A stretch of DNA of 64,000 bases, from the NCBI RefSeq assembly GCF_000001735.4, contig NC_003070.9, positions 7,874,001 through 7,938,000 on the forward strand, given 5' to 3'. Each line of letters begins with the position of its first letter. Position 1 is the stretch's first letter. Shown piece by piece: positions 10,455-21,067 of this stretch. The translations under genes were made by a program, and so were the position numbers. A model generated the notes under the pieces. The model made no database searches and had not been told where the DNA came from. It was given only the letters and a program-made list of their open reading frames with translations. This DNA comes from Arabidopsis thaliana. Lineage: Eukaryota; Streptophyta; Magnoliopsida; Brassicales; Brassicaceae.

Positions 10455-12692
10455 TTTGGAATACAAGCTGAATTAATAACTTGTAATACTACATAACACT
10501 AGTAGTTCAAAATTACTTTGATCATCTTTATGTTACCATGTCAAAATGCTGAAGTTTTCAGAAGATTGAAAATGTTACATGTGAGCTTTCTAATGAATGA
10601 CCAAATTAGTTTTTGTGTTAAGAGAGACAGCTAAAATAAGAATAGATAATGGAGAGGGAAGAAATGAAGAATGACAGAAGGAGAGATACACGTGGAGGGA
10701 TCTGCCAGTTCACGGATTCTCTTCTGTTTCTTCTTTAAACTCCAACTCCAGTTGTCTCCTCTTTAGCCATGCTGGCAAATTTGGCCCAACCTTTTCTCTC
10801 TTTAACAAAATATCTGTATTGGCTCACTGAAAAAAGTTGTCATCTACCAAAGCATTTTCATGTAAACTTCTCTTAAATATTCAGCAATTTTATATGTACA
10901 TGATTCACATTACGTTTAACAAAACCAGTTTTCTAGTAGACCAATGAAAACGTAACTTACTAATCACTTTTTTTGGTCAACTACACCGATATTGCTGAAA
11001 TGTTAAAGGCATATGGGAGTGAAATAGATGATGATGGTGGGGTTTAATGTTTTCATTAGATAAAAAGAGGGGATGGTCGTTATTGGGTGGCTGCATGCGT
11101 GCGGGGGACTATGTTAAAGCTGGTTTCTCTGCTCATTTCATGTGATCTTCTCAATTCTTTTGCCCTCCACTTTAATTCATATAATTAGATAACCCTTTAC
11201 AACTACATTTACATATACATGTCTATAGCCTTATTTAACTTTTTTTTTTATAACTATATTTACATATGAACGTATGTGAACGCATGTATATGTATTTTTC
11301 TTTTGTTATCTCCCTAAAAAAAATCATTATTATCAGAAAATAGTGTATCTGATAAGTTTTAGCGAGTTATAGTCTTTTTTTTTTTGATAAATTGATAAAT
11401 AAAACTAACTAATCATAAGCAAGAAGAATGTTTTTGACACAGAATCAAATAATGAAGCAAGAAGCATGTTGTGATTAAAACGTCGTCTCTAACTTCATGT
11501 CAGAACTCATAACTAATTCACTACTCGAATATTAATGGACATAATTATACAATCACATCAAAACGATCAAAACTGTATGTACTCTATTCATATAAAACTC
11601 TCAATTTAATTTTACGCTTGGTACTAATAAAAACAATTGGATATGGATTTATATTAATATTTTATAGCTACTCATAGTCATATGTATATATCTATATATT
11701 GCCGTCTTTTTTAGTCTAATATTAAATAGTCAATTTTCTAAATGGGGGATGAGAAATCTCTACAGGGATCGATATATATATACTCAAACTACAAAACTAT
11801 CTTTTCACCAGTTATGTACTTTTTATGGCTTTGGTGGATATAACAATGGAATTCCACTAAAATCACAAAAGGAATTTGAAATCTGATTAGCATAAACATC
11901 ATTACTAGTATTATCTAATTCTTATCTTTGATTCACATTACATACTTACTTTACATTTGGCTACGAATTATTAAGAAAATTTAGTTAATAAATAAAAAAT
12001 AGTTATGTCGAGATTGCATGGCAACGCTATATGTCAAATAGGGTTTCTGATCTAACTCTTTTTAAATATATATTTATCGTTGACTTTAAAATTGTGAAGT
12101 AAAAAAATCCTGATTCCAAACAACTTAATTGCGTGATTAGTAAAACTCTGTTTCAACTCGGAATAATACCTTGACTTTACGGATAATCTGCCATAATCAC
12201 TATATTATTAGAAAACATTAAAGAAGGTATTTTAATGGAGGAAAAAAAGAAAAGTTGTGGAAGAGCTATAATGTTAAAACCTGGCAAGTTATAGCCAGCG
12301 AAGACATACTCAGTGCTTGCCTTGTCACTCTTCTTACAAAACCCCAAAGAAAATCTAATTCCTTCTTACATTAACTTACCAAGTCTCTCTCTATCCATCT
12401 CTAAGAGTAGGGTCAGAGGCAAAATACGGCATCGTTTAAGAGTTCCAATTTGCAACCAAAAAATATAAAGAGAGGAAAATGAAAAAGTCGTTTCTTTGGC
12501 ATTTGACGATATAAAGAAGCTAACTTTCCCTCATTTACAATCTTTTCTTCTTTTCTTTCTTGGCTCATGTTTTAATTAGACAGACCCCATTTTCATATAT
12601 TCATTCATTAAATTTTATTCAAACCATTTTTTTTATCGGTGTATATCATCACAACCATCATCATCAACAAATCAACAAACAGTTTATAATAT
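10455..12692. other. 2.2-kb intergenic region upstream of the RRM gene
   Basis: AT-rich and without open frames I can support. The last 200 bases are the promoter and leader of the RRM gene, with a TATAAA-like box at about 12510-12515. Earlier parts contain only T-runs and scattered low-complexity DNA; I see no transposon ends. Confidence 0.45.
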
Positions 12693-15241
12693 ATGTCTAA
12701 TACAAGCTATTACCGATCACCGTTCGGAGACACGACTCACACCAAAGTGTTTGTAGGAGGTTTAGCATGGGAGACTCCCACCGATGAAATGCGCCGTTAC
12801 TTTGATCAGTTCGGAGAGATTCTTGAAGCCGTCATCATTACCGATAAGGCTACCGGAAAATCTAAAGGCTACGGTTTTGTAAGTTCTTTTATCTTCCCCA
12901 CCATTTTAAGGATTCTCAAGGTTTGACACGTCATCATCTCCGTGGTCCAGGTCACGTTTCGAGACTCGGATTCAGCGACGAGAGCCGTCGCTGATCCGAA
13001 TCCGGTGATCGATGGACGAAAGGCAAATTGCAATATTGCGTCTTTTGGACGGCCCCGACCATCGACGCCTCGAGGTTCGTTAACTCAATCCATATTTCTT
13101 TGAAATGTGAACTTTAATGATATCATTGATCTACTTACTTTTCTTGGCTGAATTGTTTGATGGGACTAATCCATACATTGTTTTGAGAAAATGATGAAAA
13201 ACTAATACGATGATGAAGAACATTTTTATTTTTGTTTTCAAAACGTAATGTTATCAAAAGATAACCTTTTGTCTTTAATTGGAGATATTATACGCCAATT
13301 TTTCTATCGTCATAATTTTTAATGAATTTCTACGATACATATACAAGGAAAAATGCTACATTGTTCAAGAATGTTATATAGCAATGTAATAATTTTATGT
13401 AATCGTTTAAATTCAATAGAAAAACTTTTTATTTACTTTTTGATGGCATAGGACGAGGACAAGGAGGAAGCCCTAGTCAGTATCAAGGCGGAGGACAATC
13501 AAGCTATACCGGAATGGCTGCTCCGGTGCAGCAGGCTGCGGCTGCCCAGCTCATGTATCCGTCATACGGGTACGCTGAATGATTTAAAGAGAAAAATAAT
13601 GGGTTTTGTTTATTTAATACCAAAGTGTGTAAAGAAATTTATAAATTTTGCTTAGACAAATGAAATGGTCCAATGTGATAGAAATGGTAAGAGACAGAAG
13701 ATGATATTTAATGCTTCAATTTGCGCAAGTTGGAGTCAGCCTGTAAATATCATATTCGTAATATAAATACTTATAGACTAGCTAGTTGTCATATAAAAAG
13801 TATATACATAATATCATGAACATTAGCCGGACCAGCATTGCAATAGAACAATAATAGTGAAATATGTCATGTAGATGTCTCTGTGAAATTTGCATGCACT
13901 AAATTTGTCTAGGTAAGATAATTAGGTTTTTGTATTTTGGTGGATACATAGACTAATTGGTTTAGCATCATTAAATTCTTTTGTTTTCAGGTACACCTAC
14001 AATTCTGAATATGGGTACCACCAAGTCAGTCTCTCTATCTCTCTTTTTCTCCCCTCAAATCTCTCTCCATATGACATACATATACAATTATAAACATGCA
14101 ATTGTATATTAGTATAGACATCTACTAGGAAAATGTCGTATCCTTCTAGCGTATGTGAATGTTGGAATTAGTAGTACCTAGAAAACTTCCTTAGACTGAG
14201 TAATGACGTAGGAAATTATATGTTAATGACGTAGAAGAAATAGGGGTAGATCATAAAAAATGAACTCAAGATGATGAGGTTGGTGATGATATTAATCAAA
14301 CATAAGTTACATGCAGGCCCTATACAACGCACAGCTCCAACAGGCACAATACTATCAACAGCAAATGTACGGAGGAGGAGGAGCAACATCACCATCATCA
14401 TCCAACATCATGCCTTCCCCTTATTACTACCTCCAAGCTCCAAGCCCTAGACCATATCTTCATCATCAACAACATTATCAATATCACCATCATCAGCAGC
14501 AGCAGCAACAACAACAACAACGTTTACCTTCTGCTTCATCTTACCTAATTTACCCATCCAATGTCGAGGCTCCTACTCCATCTAATGTCCCTACTTCCCA
14601 AGGGCCACTATCTTCTTCCACTGGTAAGTCTTATAACCACCATGCATGTCCATTGTACAAATTGCATTAATCATCATAACAAGATTCACGACCACTAAGT
14701 ACTAAACAATAAGTTTTGTAAGAAACAAGAGCTAGTGAGATTGAATTATATAGTACGGAAGATTAAATGGAATACCAAAAAAGAGTGAATGATTGGGCAC
14801 ATGGGATATATATAATTGCGTCATATCCATGTGAACTGAGCTGTCTAAATTTTTTCTCCTCACATCTGTCTATCCTCCATCATGGGTCATGCATGTTTAT
14901 ATATGTGTATGTAAAATGCATAAACCAATAGTGTTTGCATGTGAGTTCTGTCACCTTTTTATATTATTGATTCTCAAGATCTAGTCACACAACTCACAAG
15001 GGACCACTCTCTATTTAAGCAATTATCCAAACTTATTTGTAGAGGGGCCACCAAACAAATAACTTCTATGTGTGGATTGACTATATATTTATGTTAAAAA
15101 AGGTTTTACGATATGAATCTTTTTTTCTCTTCAGAATCACACGCACCACAACAAGTATCAGAAGAAGGTGGAGAATTCGATCCAACGGATGCACCTGAAA
15201 GTACGACTACGAACATCAGAGACTTAACGTCATCTTCTTGA
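12693..15241 (+). CDS. Single-RRM RNA-binding protein with His/Gln-rich tail (At1g22330-like)
   Basis: Exons 12693-12878, 12951-13074, 13452-13569, 13991-14024, 14317-14623 and 15135-15241 give 291 residues. One RRM occupies about residues 17-95: RNP2 is KVFVGGLA and RNP1 is KGYGFVTF, the latter split by intron 1 exactly after GYGF. After the RRM comes a Gly-Gln stretch, a 34-base micro-exon (13991-14024) coding for a Tyr-rich patch, then a His/Gln-rich tract at residues 203-222 and a Ser/Thr-rich end. This layout matches the plant ARP1/RBM24-like group of RRM proteins, thought to bind mRNA in the nucleus or cytoplasm. The RNA target is unknown. The fifth exon holds a CAG/CAA/CAC tract that may vary in length between accessions. 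Confidence 0.9.
14461..14521 (+). repeat. CAT/CAG/CAA low-complexity tract coding His/Gln
   Basis: In-frame triplet tract inside exon 5 of the RRM gene, coding a His-rich then nine-Gln run. The mix of CAG and CAA codons means it is not a pure microsatellite, so it should be moderately stable. Confidence 0.85.
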
Positions 15242-16463
15242 TCAACTGCCTCAACTTGTACAATCTTGACATTTTTTTTTAATTCTCTTTCTCGTCATTC
15301 AACAAAAAAAAAAAGCTAATTCGTTTTTATTTTCTCAACCAAATTCATGACTTAACTTGACTGCCAAAATAAAGATGGCTCTATCTATCCATTCTTGTCA
15401 TGTTTTTTTTCTTTCTTCCTAACGGAATAATATAATATGTCGACTTTGATATTCTTTCTATTATTTTAGAATAAGTTCGACTATTTTTATAATCTTCCAT
15501 TGTACTTCTACATTAGACTAATTGATAGCATGTTAAGAAAAAAACAAGTCAATTTTGTGAAAAGTGATAACCCACGTGACAATCTATCCTTCCGATTTTA
15601 TATCGTTTTATGGCTGAATTAATATAATTTTCCAAGCAATTCAGCTTAAACTTTGTTGCTTACTTATTAAAACCAATTTTTGTATATAAACAAAAGTAAC
15701 TGAATATGAACCCACTCAACCAAAAGTTAAAAAGTTAAGTTTTTTTTAATATATACATTGAATTAACTAGCTGATTATTACAACTTTTTACCGGTTAATT
15801 AGATCATACATCTACTTTAGATCAGTTTAAGAATTAGTGTGCAATATAGAACTATTAAAACTTAGAGGTAATAATTAATGAGATTGATGATAAAAACACG
15901 TTTTTGCGTATATGTTCGGTTACTTTGTCAATACTCCATAAGATTGATGATTAAAATACAACTATTTAACTTCCCACCTCCCATAGGATAGAGTGGGCCG
16001 GGCCGTATACATAACATATTGGGCGCCACGCTGATTCTGACCCAAAAGGACCTTTTACCTACGTACCGCCTCCAGCAAGAGCGACCTCTCATTCGCCAAT
16101 TGGTCGGCAAGGTGCGAAAAGATGTATAGAGGACTTGTTCTCTTGCACAGGAAATGTGTTCTCTTCTAGACTTGAATACAAAATTTGTTTCCGTAGTACA
16201 TCTTGCACAGGAAAAGATGAAGTTTTTTTTTTGTTGAAGTTTATATTAGTGGTGTGATTCTAACAATATTTTGGTATCAACAAACAAAAATAAAAGTTAT
16301 TATGCTAAAGTTATTCTATAGCAATTTACACTGATTACAAACAGAAAATAAAGACCAATTATAATTATATAAAAGAAACGAGTAACACATCTATAGGCCT
16401 CTAGGGTCTACCACCAAAACTATCATATGATATTTGTAATTAACTACCGCATTAGAACTTTTC
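15242..16463. other. Intergenic region with a GC-rich patch
   Basis: AT-rich spacer between the RRM gene and the UGT array, broken by a markedly GC-richer patch at about 15965-16135 that I could not identify. Two exact copies of the 14-mer TCTTGCACAGGAAA lie at 16141-16154 and 16201-16214, just right of that patch. Confidence 0.45.
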
Positions 16464-18090
16464 TCATCTAAGATTTTCTAAGAAAACTTTATGTATAAGC
16501 GTCTCAAGATTCATGACCGACGAACCATGTTTATACCTCGTCGCTTCCTCGGCCAACCGCCGCCACTCTTCCGCCTTTTCTCTCAGCTTTTTCCCCTTTT
16601 CTCCATCCATAAGTTCTCTAACCACCGTCTCGACCTCCTCTCTCTTCACATCTTTACCAATCTCTATACCCACTCCCCACTCGTCACAACAAAACTTACA
16701 ATTCGTCGGTTGCTCCGAAAAACATGGCCAACATATCATCGGAACACCACCAGCGAGACTCTCCAATGTTGAGTTCCACCCGCAATGCGTCAAGAACCCT
16801 CCTATCGCGGGATGAGAAAGAACTTTCTCCTGAGGACACCAACTAGCTAACATTCTCCGGTCTATCGTCTCCGCTAAAAACTCTTGTGGAAGAACCACCA
16901 TCGCCTCTCCCACCACTAAATTAGGACGGATCACCCATAAAAACTCTTTCCTACTTGCCGCCAAACCCCAAGCAAATTCTTCAAGCTGTTTTGCACTCAT
17001 CACCGTTATGCATCCAAAGTTAACAAAAAGAACACTGTTTGGAGTTTTTGTATCGAGCCAATCCAAACATTCCATCTCCTCTCTCCACAAATTTAATCCC
17101 ATCTGTCCTATTTCACTAGCCTCGTTTATTTCTTCCTTCACAAGGAGATGGAGTGGCCCAATAGAATAAACCGGAGGTAAAATAGATTGCATAGACTGGA
17201 TAACATCATGCTCGAGTTCATCAAACGTGTTGAGAATGATAGCACTAGCGCGTTTAGATCGCTCAACTTCTCGAATGAGGAAATTAAGCATTATGTTGTC
17301 AGGATTTGTGGTACGTATATAGCTAGGGATGTCCTTTAACCTAAGATTCTTCATTGATGGTATCCAATCTATAACTGTGTCTAGATGCTCCTTTGACATG
17401 TAACTTTCGTCTGTCCAATACACACCATTATAATTAGTAATCTAAATTAAAGTATACAACATATTACAACTTTGGGCTAAAGACAGATAAATATGCTAGA
17501 TGCATTAGTTACGGACGTTTTTTCTTTTAACTATATGAATTAAAATCAGTAGTAATAGAAAAACAATTAGTACCTTTAAAAGGAGATAGACCCTTCTCGA
17601 TGAAAAGATAAAAGTGTAGAATAGTCATGAAACCACAAGCACTATTGGTCCAAAAAATAACCTCTGGGACACCTAGTTCCTCGGCTGCGTCAAGAGTAAA
17701 ACTCATCACACCGTCCGATACAATACAACTCACTGGAGGAACATCATCTTTATCGTTGATCCGGCGCAGAATCTCTTTGAATGGAGCGAGACAGTTTTTC
17801 TCAATGGACATGCAAACGGTAGGAGTATGCTGCGTCCTATCGCCATCAGTCTCCGGTAGACCGTCAGGGATGGACTCGAACCGGAATGAAGGAAACCCGT
17901 CGAGCGCGTTGGGACCACGGGACCGGAGGAGACGGTTGTGGTTGTAGAGAGTGTTAACGAAGGTGACGTGAAAGCCTTTAGCGTAGAGGAGTTTAGCCAC
18001 TTTCAGCATCGGATTGATGTGGCCTTGAGCCGGGTAAGGCACGCAAACTACGTGTGGCTTTTGTGCGTTATGAACAACATGAGATTCCAT
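16464..18090 (-). CDS. UGT85A7: UDP-glycosyltransferase UGT85A7
   Basis: Exons 17574-18090 and 16464-17410 encode 487 residues. The intron (163 bp) is at the family position, after the SPFK of exon 1. The N-terminal lobe carries the catalytic His24 in PAQGHINPM and its partner Asp in IVSDGVMSF. The C-terminal lobe holds the PSPG donor-binding box, from [11 protein letters not shown] through HCGWNST to WPCFSEQ. The enzyme moves glucose from UDP-glucose to a small-molecule acceptor in the cytosol; its own acceptor is not known from sequence. Departures from its neighbours include CFSEQP in place of FFAEQQ at the end of the box. Leftmost member of the array and closest to the adjoining pseudogene (both share exon 2 opening [20 protein letters not shown]). 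Confidence 0.95.
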
Positions 18091-18877
18091 TTTCTTGCTC
18101 TCTTATGCCGAGAAAAAATGAAAATGGATTTGTATATGTGATTATAAGAACTTCGTTTTAGAAAGATAATTGACAATGAGTTGGTGAGACCTTATGATTC
18201 TAGCACGTGGGAATTAACAAAAGATATGTGTCAGCGTCACATGCGAAGATCGAGGCCGAACTTTTGTATCTATGTGTGAAATTTATAAGCTTAGCAAAAG
18301 ATAGTATTGGTTTATCTAAAGATTGAGTTTTTTACGGAAGGAGATGCCATTTTTTTGTTTTCATTCTTCTGGCAAGAAAAACTGTGACGTTATATATGAT
18401 TTGTAGATACACTAATGGCTAATAAATGGCTCCATTCTCCATACACTAATGTCGACATTGTTAATTCCCTTTTTTTTATATAGATAATTTATTACTTGTT
18501 AGTGTAATATTGTAATTCCATGCCATATATAAAGGTAAAAAAGAGTAGACATTGAGATATTTTAATGTTCTGTGTCATATATAACTCAGCTAGCTATATT
18601 ACTTTTATATGTTTTTGGAGGTTGATGCAAGAAGAACACATACATTTCTACTTGACTGGTTGACGCAATTTCACATTTTGGTGCAATATCACAAAACAAT
18701 TCCACAATTTCCAGGTAAATTGTAATTCCCATATGTACCTAAAATTATGAGCATGTAGGTTATCACAACATACGATTGAAAAGACTGAAAACAATACTCG
18801 TCCAGAGTTATATAACATACTTTTATATAAGCCATCTTACATTTTTAAAATAACAGTTTCATTGTACTCTCTATTAT
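18091..18877. other. UGT85A7 promoter and 3' side of the UGT85A pseudogene
   Basis: The first 200 bases right of UGT85A7 hold its promoter with a G-box. The block ATGCGAAGATCGAGGCCGAA at 18242-18261 recurs in modified form upstream of UGT85A2 near 23703-23740, showing that promoters were duplicated along with genes. No other gene is seen. Confidence 0.6.
18204..18209 (-). promoter_or_regulatory. G-box CACGTG upstream of UGT85A7
   Basis: Palindromic CACGTG in the context GCACGTGGGA, 114 bp upstream of the UGT85A7 start. It sits at a comparable place in every intact gene of the array. bZIP and bHLH factors bind this core (established); its use here is inferred. Confidence 0.55.
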
Positions 18878-20498
18878 CTACTCCCTTAAAAGAACCTTTC
18901 TCACAACCGTCTCAAAATTCACAACCGAGGAACCATGCTTATGCTCCGTAGCTTCATTCGCCAAGCGCCGCCACTCTACGGCCTTCTCTCGCATTTTCTT
19001 TCCCTTCTCTCTATCCATTAGCTCTCTAACCACTGTCTCGACCTCCTCCCTCTTAACATCTCCACCAATCTCGACACCAACTCCCCACTCATCACAACAA
19101 AACTTACAATTCGTTTGCTGCTCGGCAAAAAACGGCCAGCATATTATCGGAACACCACCAGAGATACTTTCGAGTGTCGAGTTCCACCCGCAATGCGTCA
19201 AGAACCCTCCAACCATAGGGTGGGAAATAACTTTTTCTTGAGAACACCAACTCACCAGCATTCCGCGGTCTGCCGTCTCCGTTAAAAACTCTGAGAGAAT
19301 CGCCGTCGTCTCTCCGGCAACTAAATCCGGCCGGATCACCCATAAAAACTCTTTCCCACTTGCCGCCAAACCCCAAGCAAACTCAAGAAGTTGTTTTGCA
19401 CTCATCACCGTTATGCATCCAAAATTAACAAAAACGACGCTGTTTGGAGTCGTTTTACTGTCCAACCAATCCAAACATTCTGTATCTTCTTTCCACAAAT
19501 TTAATCCCATCCGTCCTATTTCACTAACCTCGTCAATTTCCTGGTTTGCTAGGAGATGGAGCGGTCCAATCGTATAAACCGGAGGTAATAAAATAGATTG
19601 CATAGATTGTATAAGATCATGATCAAGATCATCGAACGTATTGAGAATGATCACTGGCGCGTTTGGATTGCTCCACCTCTTGAATGATGAAATTGAGCAT
19701 TATGTCGTCAGGATTAGTGGTACGTATGAAGCTAGGGATGTCTTTTAGCCTAAGATTCTTCATTGATGGTATCCAATCTATAACCGTGTCTAGATGCTCC
19801 TTAGACATGTAACTTTCATCTATCAAATCCACCATCAATATTAATTAGTAATCTATTGGATACAACACGAGTTACACGACTTTGCTAGTGTAAATTGGCA
19901 AATGCATTATTAAGGGTTATTTTCTCTTTTAATGTATGTGAATAAAAATCAATAATATATAAAAATGAAAATAATTTGTACCTTTAAACGGAGATAAGCC
20001 TTTTTCGATGAAGAGATAAAAGTGTAGAAAAGTCATGAAACCACAAGCACTGTTCGTCCAGAAAATAACCTCTGGGAGATTGAGTTCCTCTGCTGCGTCA
20101 AGAGTAAAGCTCATCACACCGTCCGATACAATACAGCTCACCGGAGGAACATCATCAACATCGTTGATCCGTCGGAGAAGCTCCTTGAACGGAGCGAGGC
20201 AGTTCTTCATGGTGGACACACAAAGGGCGGGGATATCTTGGGTCTTATCCCCATCGGTATCCGGAAGACCGTCAGCTATCGACTCGAACCGGAAAGAAGG
20301 AAGTCCGTCCAGTGCGTAAGGCCCACGGGACCGGAGGAGACGGTTGTGGTTATAGACGGTGTTGACGAAGGTGACATGGAAGCCTCTCGCGTGGAGGAGT
20401 TTAGCCACTTTTAGCATCGGGTTGATGTGGCCTTGAGCCGGGTGAGGCACGCAAACAACATGTGGTTTTTGTTTGCTATGGACAGCAGGAGATGCCAT
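18878..20498 (-). pseudogene. UGT85A6P: UGT85A pseudogene (UGT85A6P-like, At1g22350)
   Basis: Exon 1 (19982-20498, 517 bases as in most paralogs) and exon 2 (18878-19819) show normal UGT85A sequence, start, splice borders (162-bp intron) and stop. A two-base loss near 19651-19653 shifts the frame in the [11 protein letters not shown] segment, so the downstream three quarters of exon 2 lies in another frame; that part is itself still open to the usual stop. Apart from the break, the PSPG box shows family-atypical changes ([15 protein letters not shown], with Ser for Pro). The promoter G-box seen in the five intact genes is missing, which suggests that expression was lost too. With one break in about 1.4 kb of coding sequence, this looks like a recent loss. 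The UGT85A6P name is from memory. Confidence 0.85.
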
Positions 20499-21067
20499 TT
20501 TAAAAAAAAAACGTATCCACAAGAGAAAAATAATGATGGAAGTTAACACGACTCCATTGTCGGTAGGCGTTTATATATGTACAAGATGCTAAAGAAATGA
20601 CTCGAGAGGTGTCACAACATTGTAACTTGTTAGAGGTGTATTTTTTCTTTCTTATCAAAGTACTCCGTCTATTTTCATTTGAAGACAAATTAATAGTAGT
20701 TACAAAATATCTACTCATAACTCTATATGTATTAATCAGACAAAAAAATCATTTATTATAAAGACAATTAAGGAAACCAAGTATTATATTCTGAACATGA
20801 CCGACAAAAAAAAAAAAAAAAAAAAAAATCTGAACATGAAATTTTAAACCATTAGTAGAACAATTTTTTATCAAAACAAAGTCTAATAGTATGAAATATT
20901 TGAACTGAGGAAAGTAAGTTTTATTGGTTTGTGATGAATAAGAAGATGTTTATTTGATTATGAGTAAATGAGTAATTAATTTGGGAAATAAAGAGGTTCT
21001 TTGTGAGCAATGGTCTACTCTTGTGTGCTTAAATCCCTTTTTTCTTGAAATCCATATTTACTAGTCT
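20499..21067. other. Spacer upstream of the UGT85A pseudogene
   Basis: Upstream DNA of the pseudogene. It lacks the CACGTG block of its paralogs. It contains a small poly(A) insertion with duplicated target (20790-20839) and otherwise nothing coding. Confidence 0.5.
20790..20839 (+). mobile_element. Minimal poly(A) retroposon-like insertion with 11-bp target duplication
   Basis: TCTGAACATGA at 20790-20800 is repeated at 20829-20839. Between the copies lie only CCGAC and a run of 23 A (20801-20828). This is the architecture left by target-primed reverse transcription with extreme 5' truncation. It shares a GAC-then-A(n) junction with the insertion at 9847-9892. Confidence 0.6.

Noticed and set aside
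16218-16240. TGAAGTTT repeated around a T-run
   Set aside because: Eight-base repeat overlapping the T-run; slippage explains it equally well.
16491-16815. Open frames on the plus strand through UGT85A exon 2 (also at 21045, 24243, 26526 and 29882)
   Set aside because: They recur opposite the same coding region in every paralog and have no family likeness; they are antisense shadows of UGT codon use.
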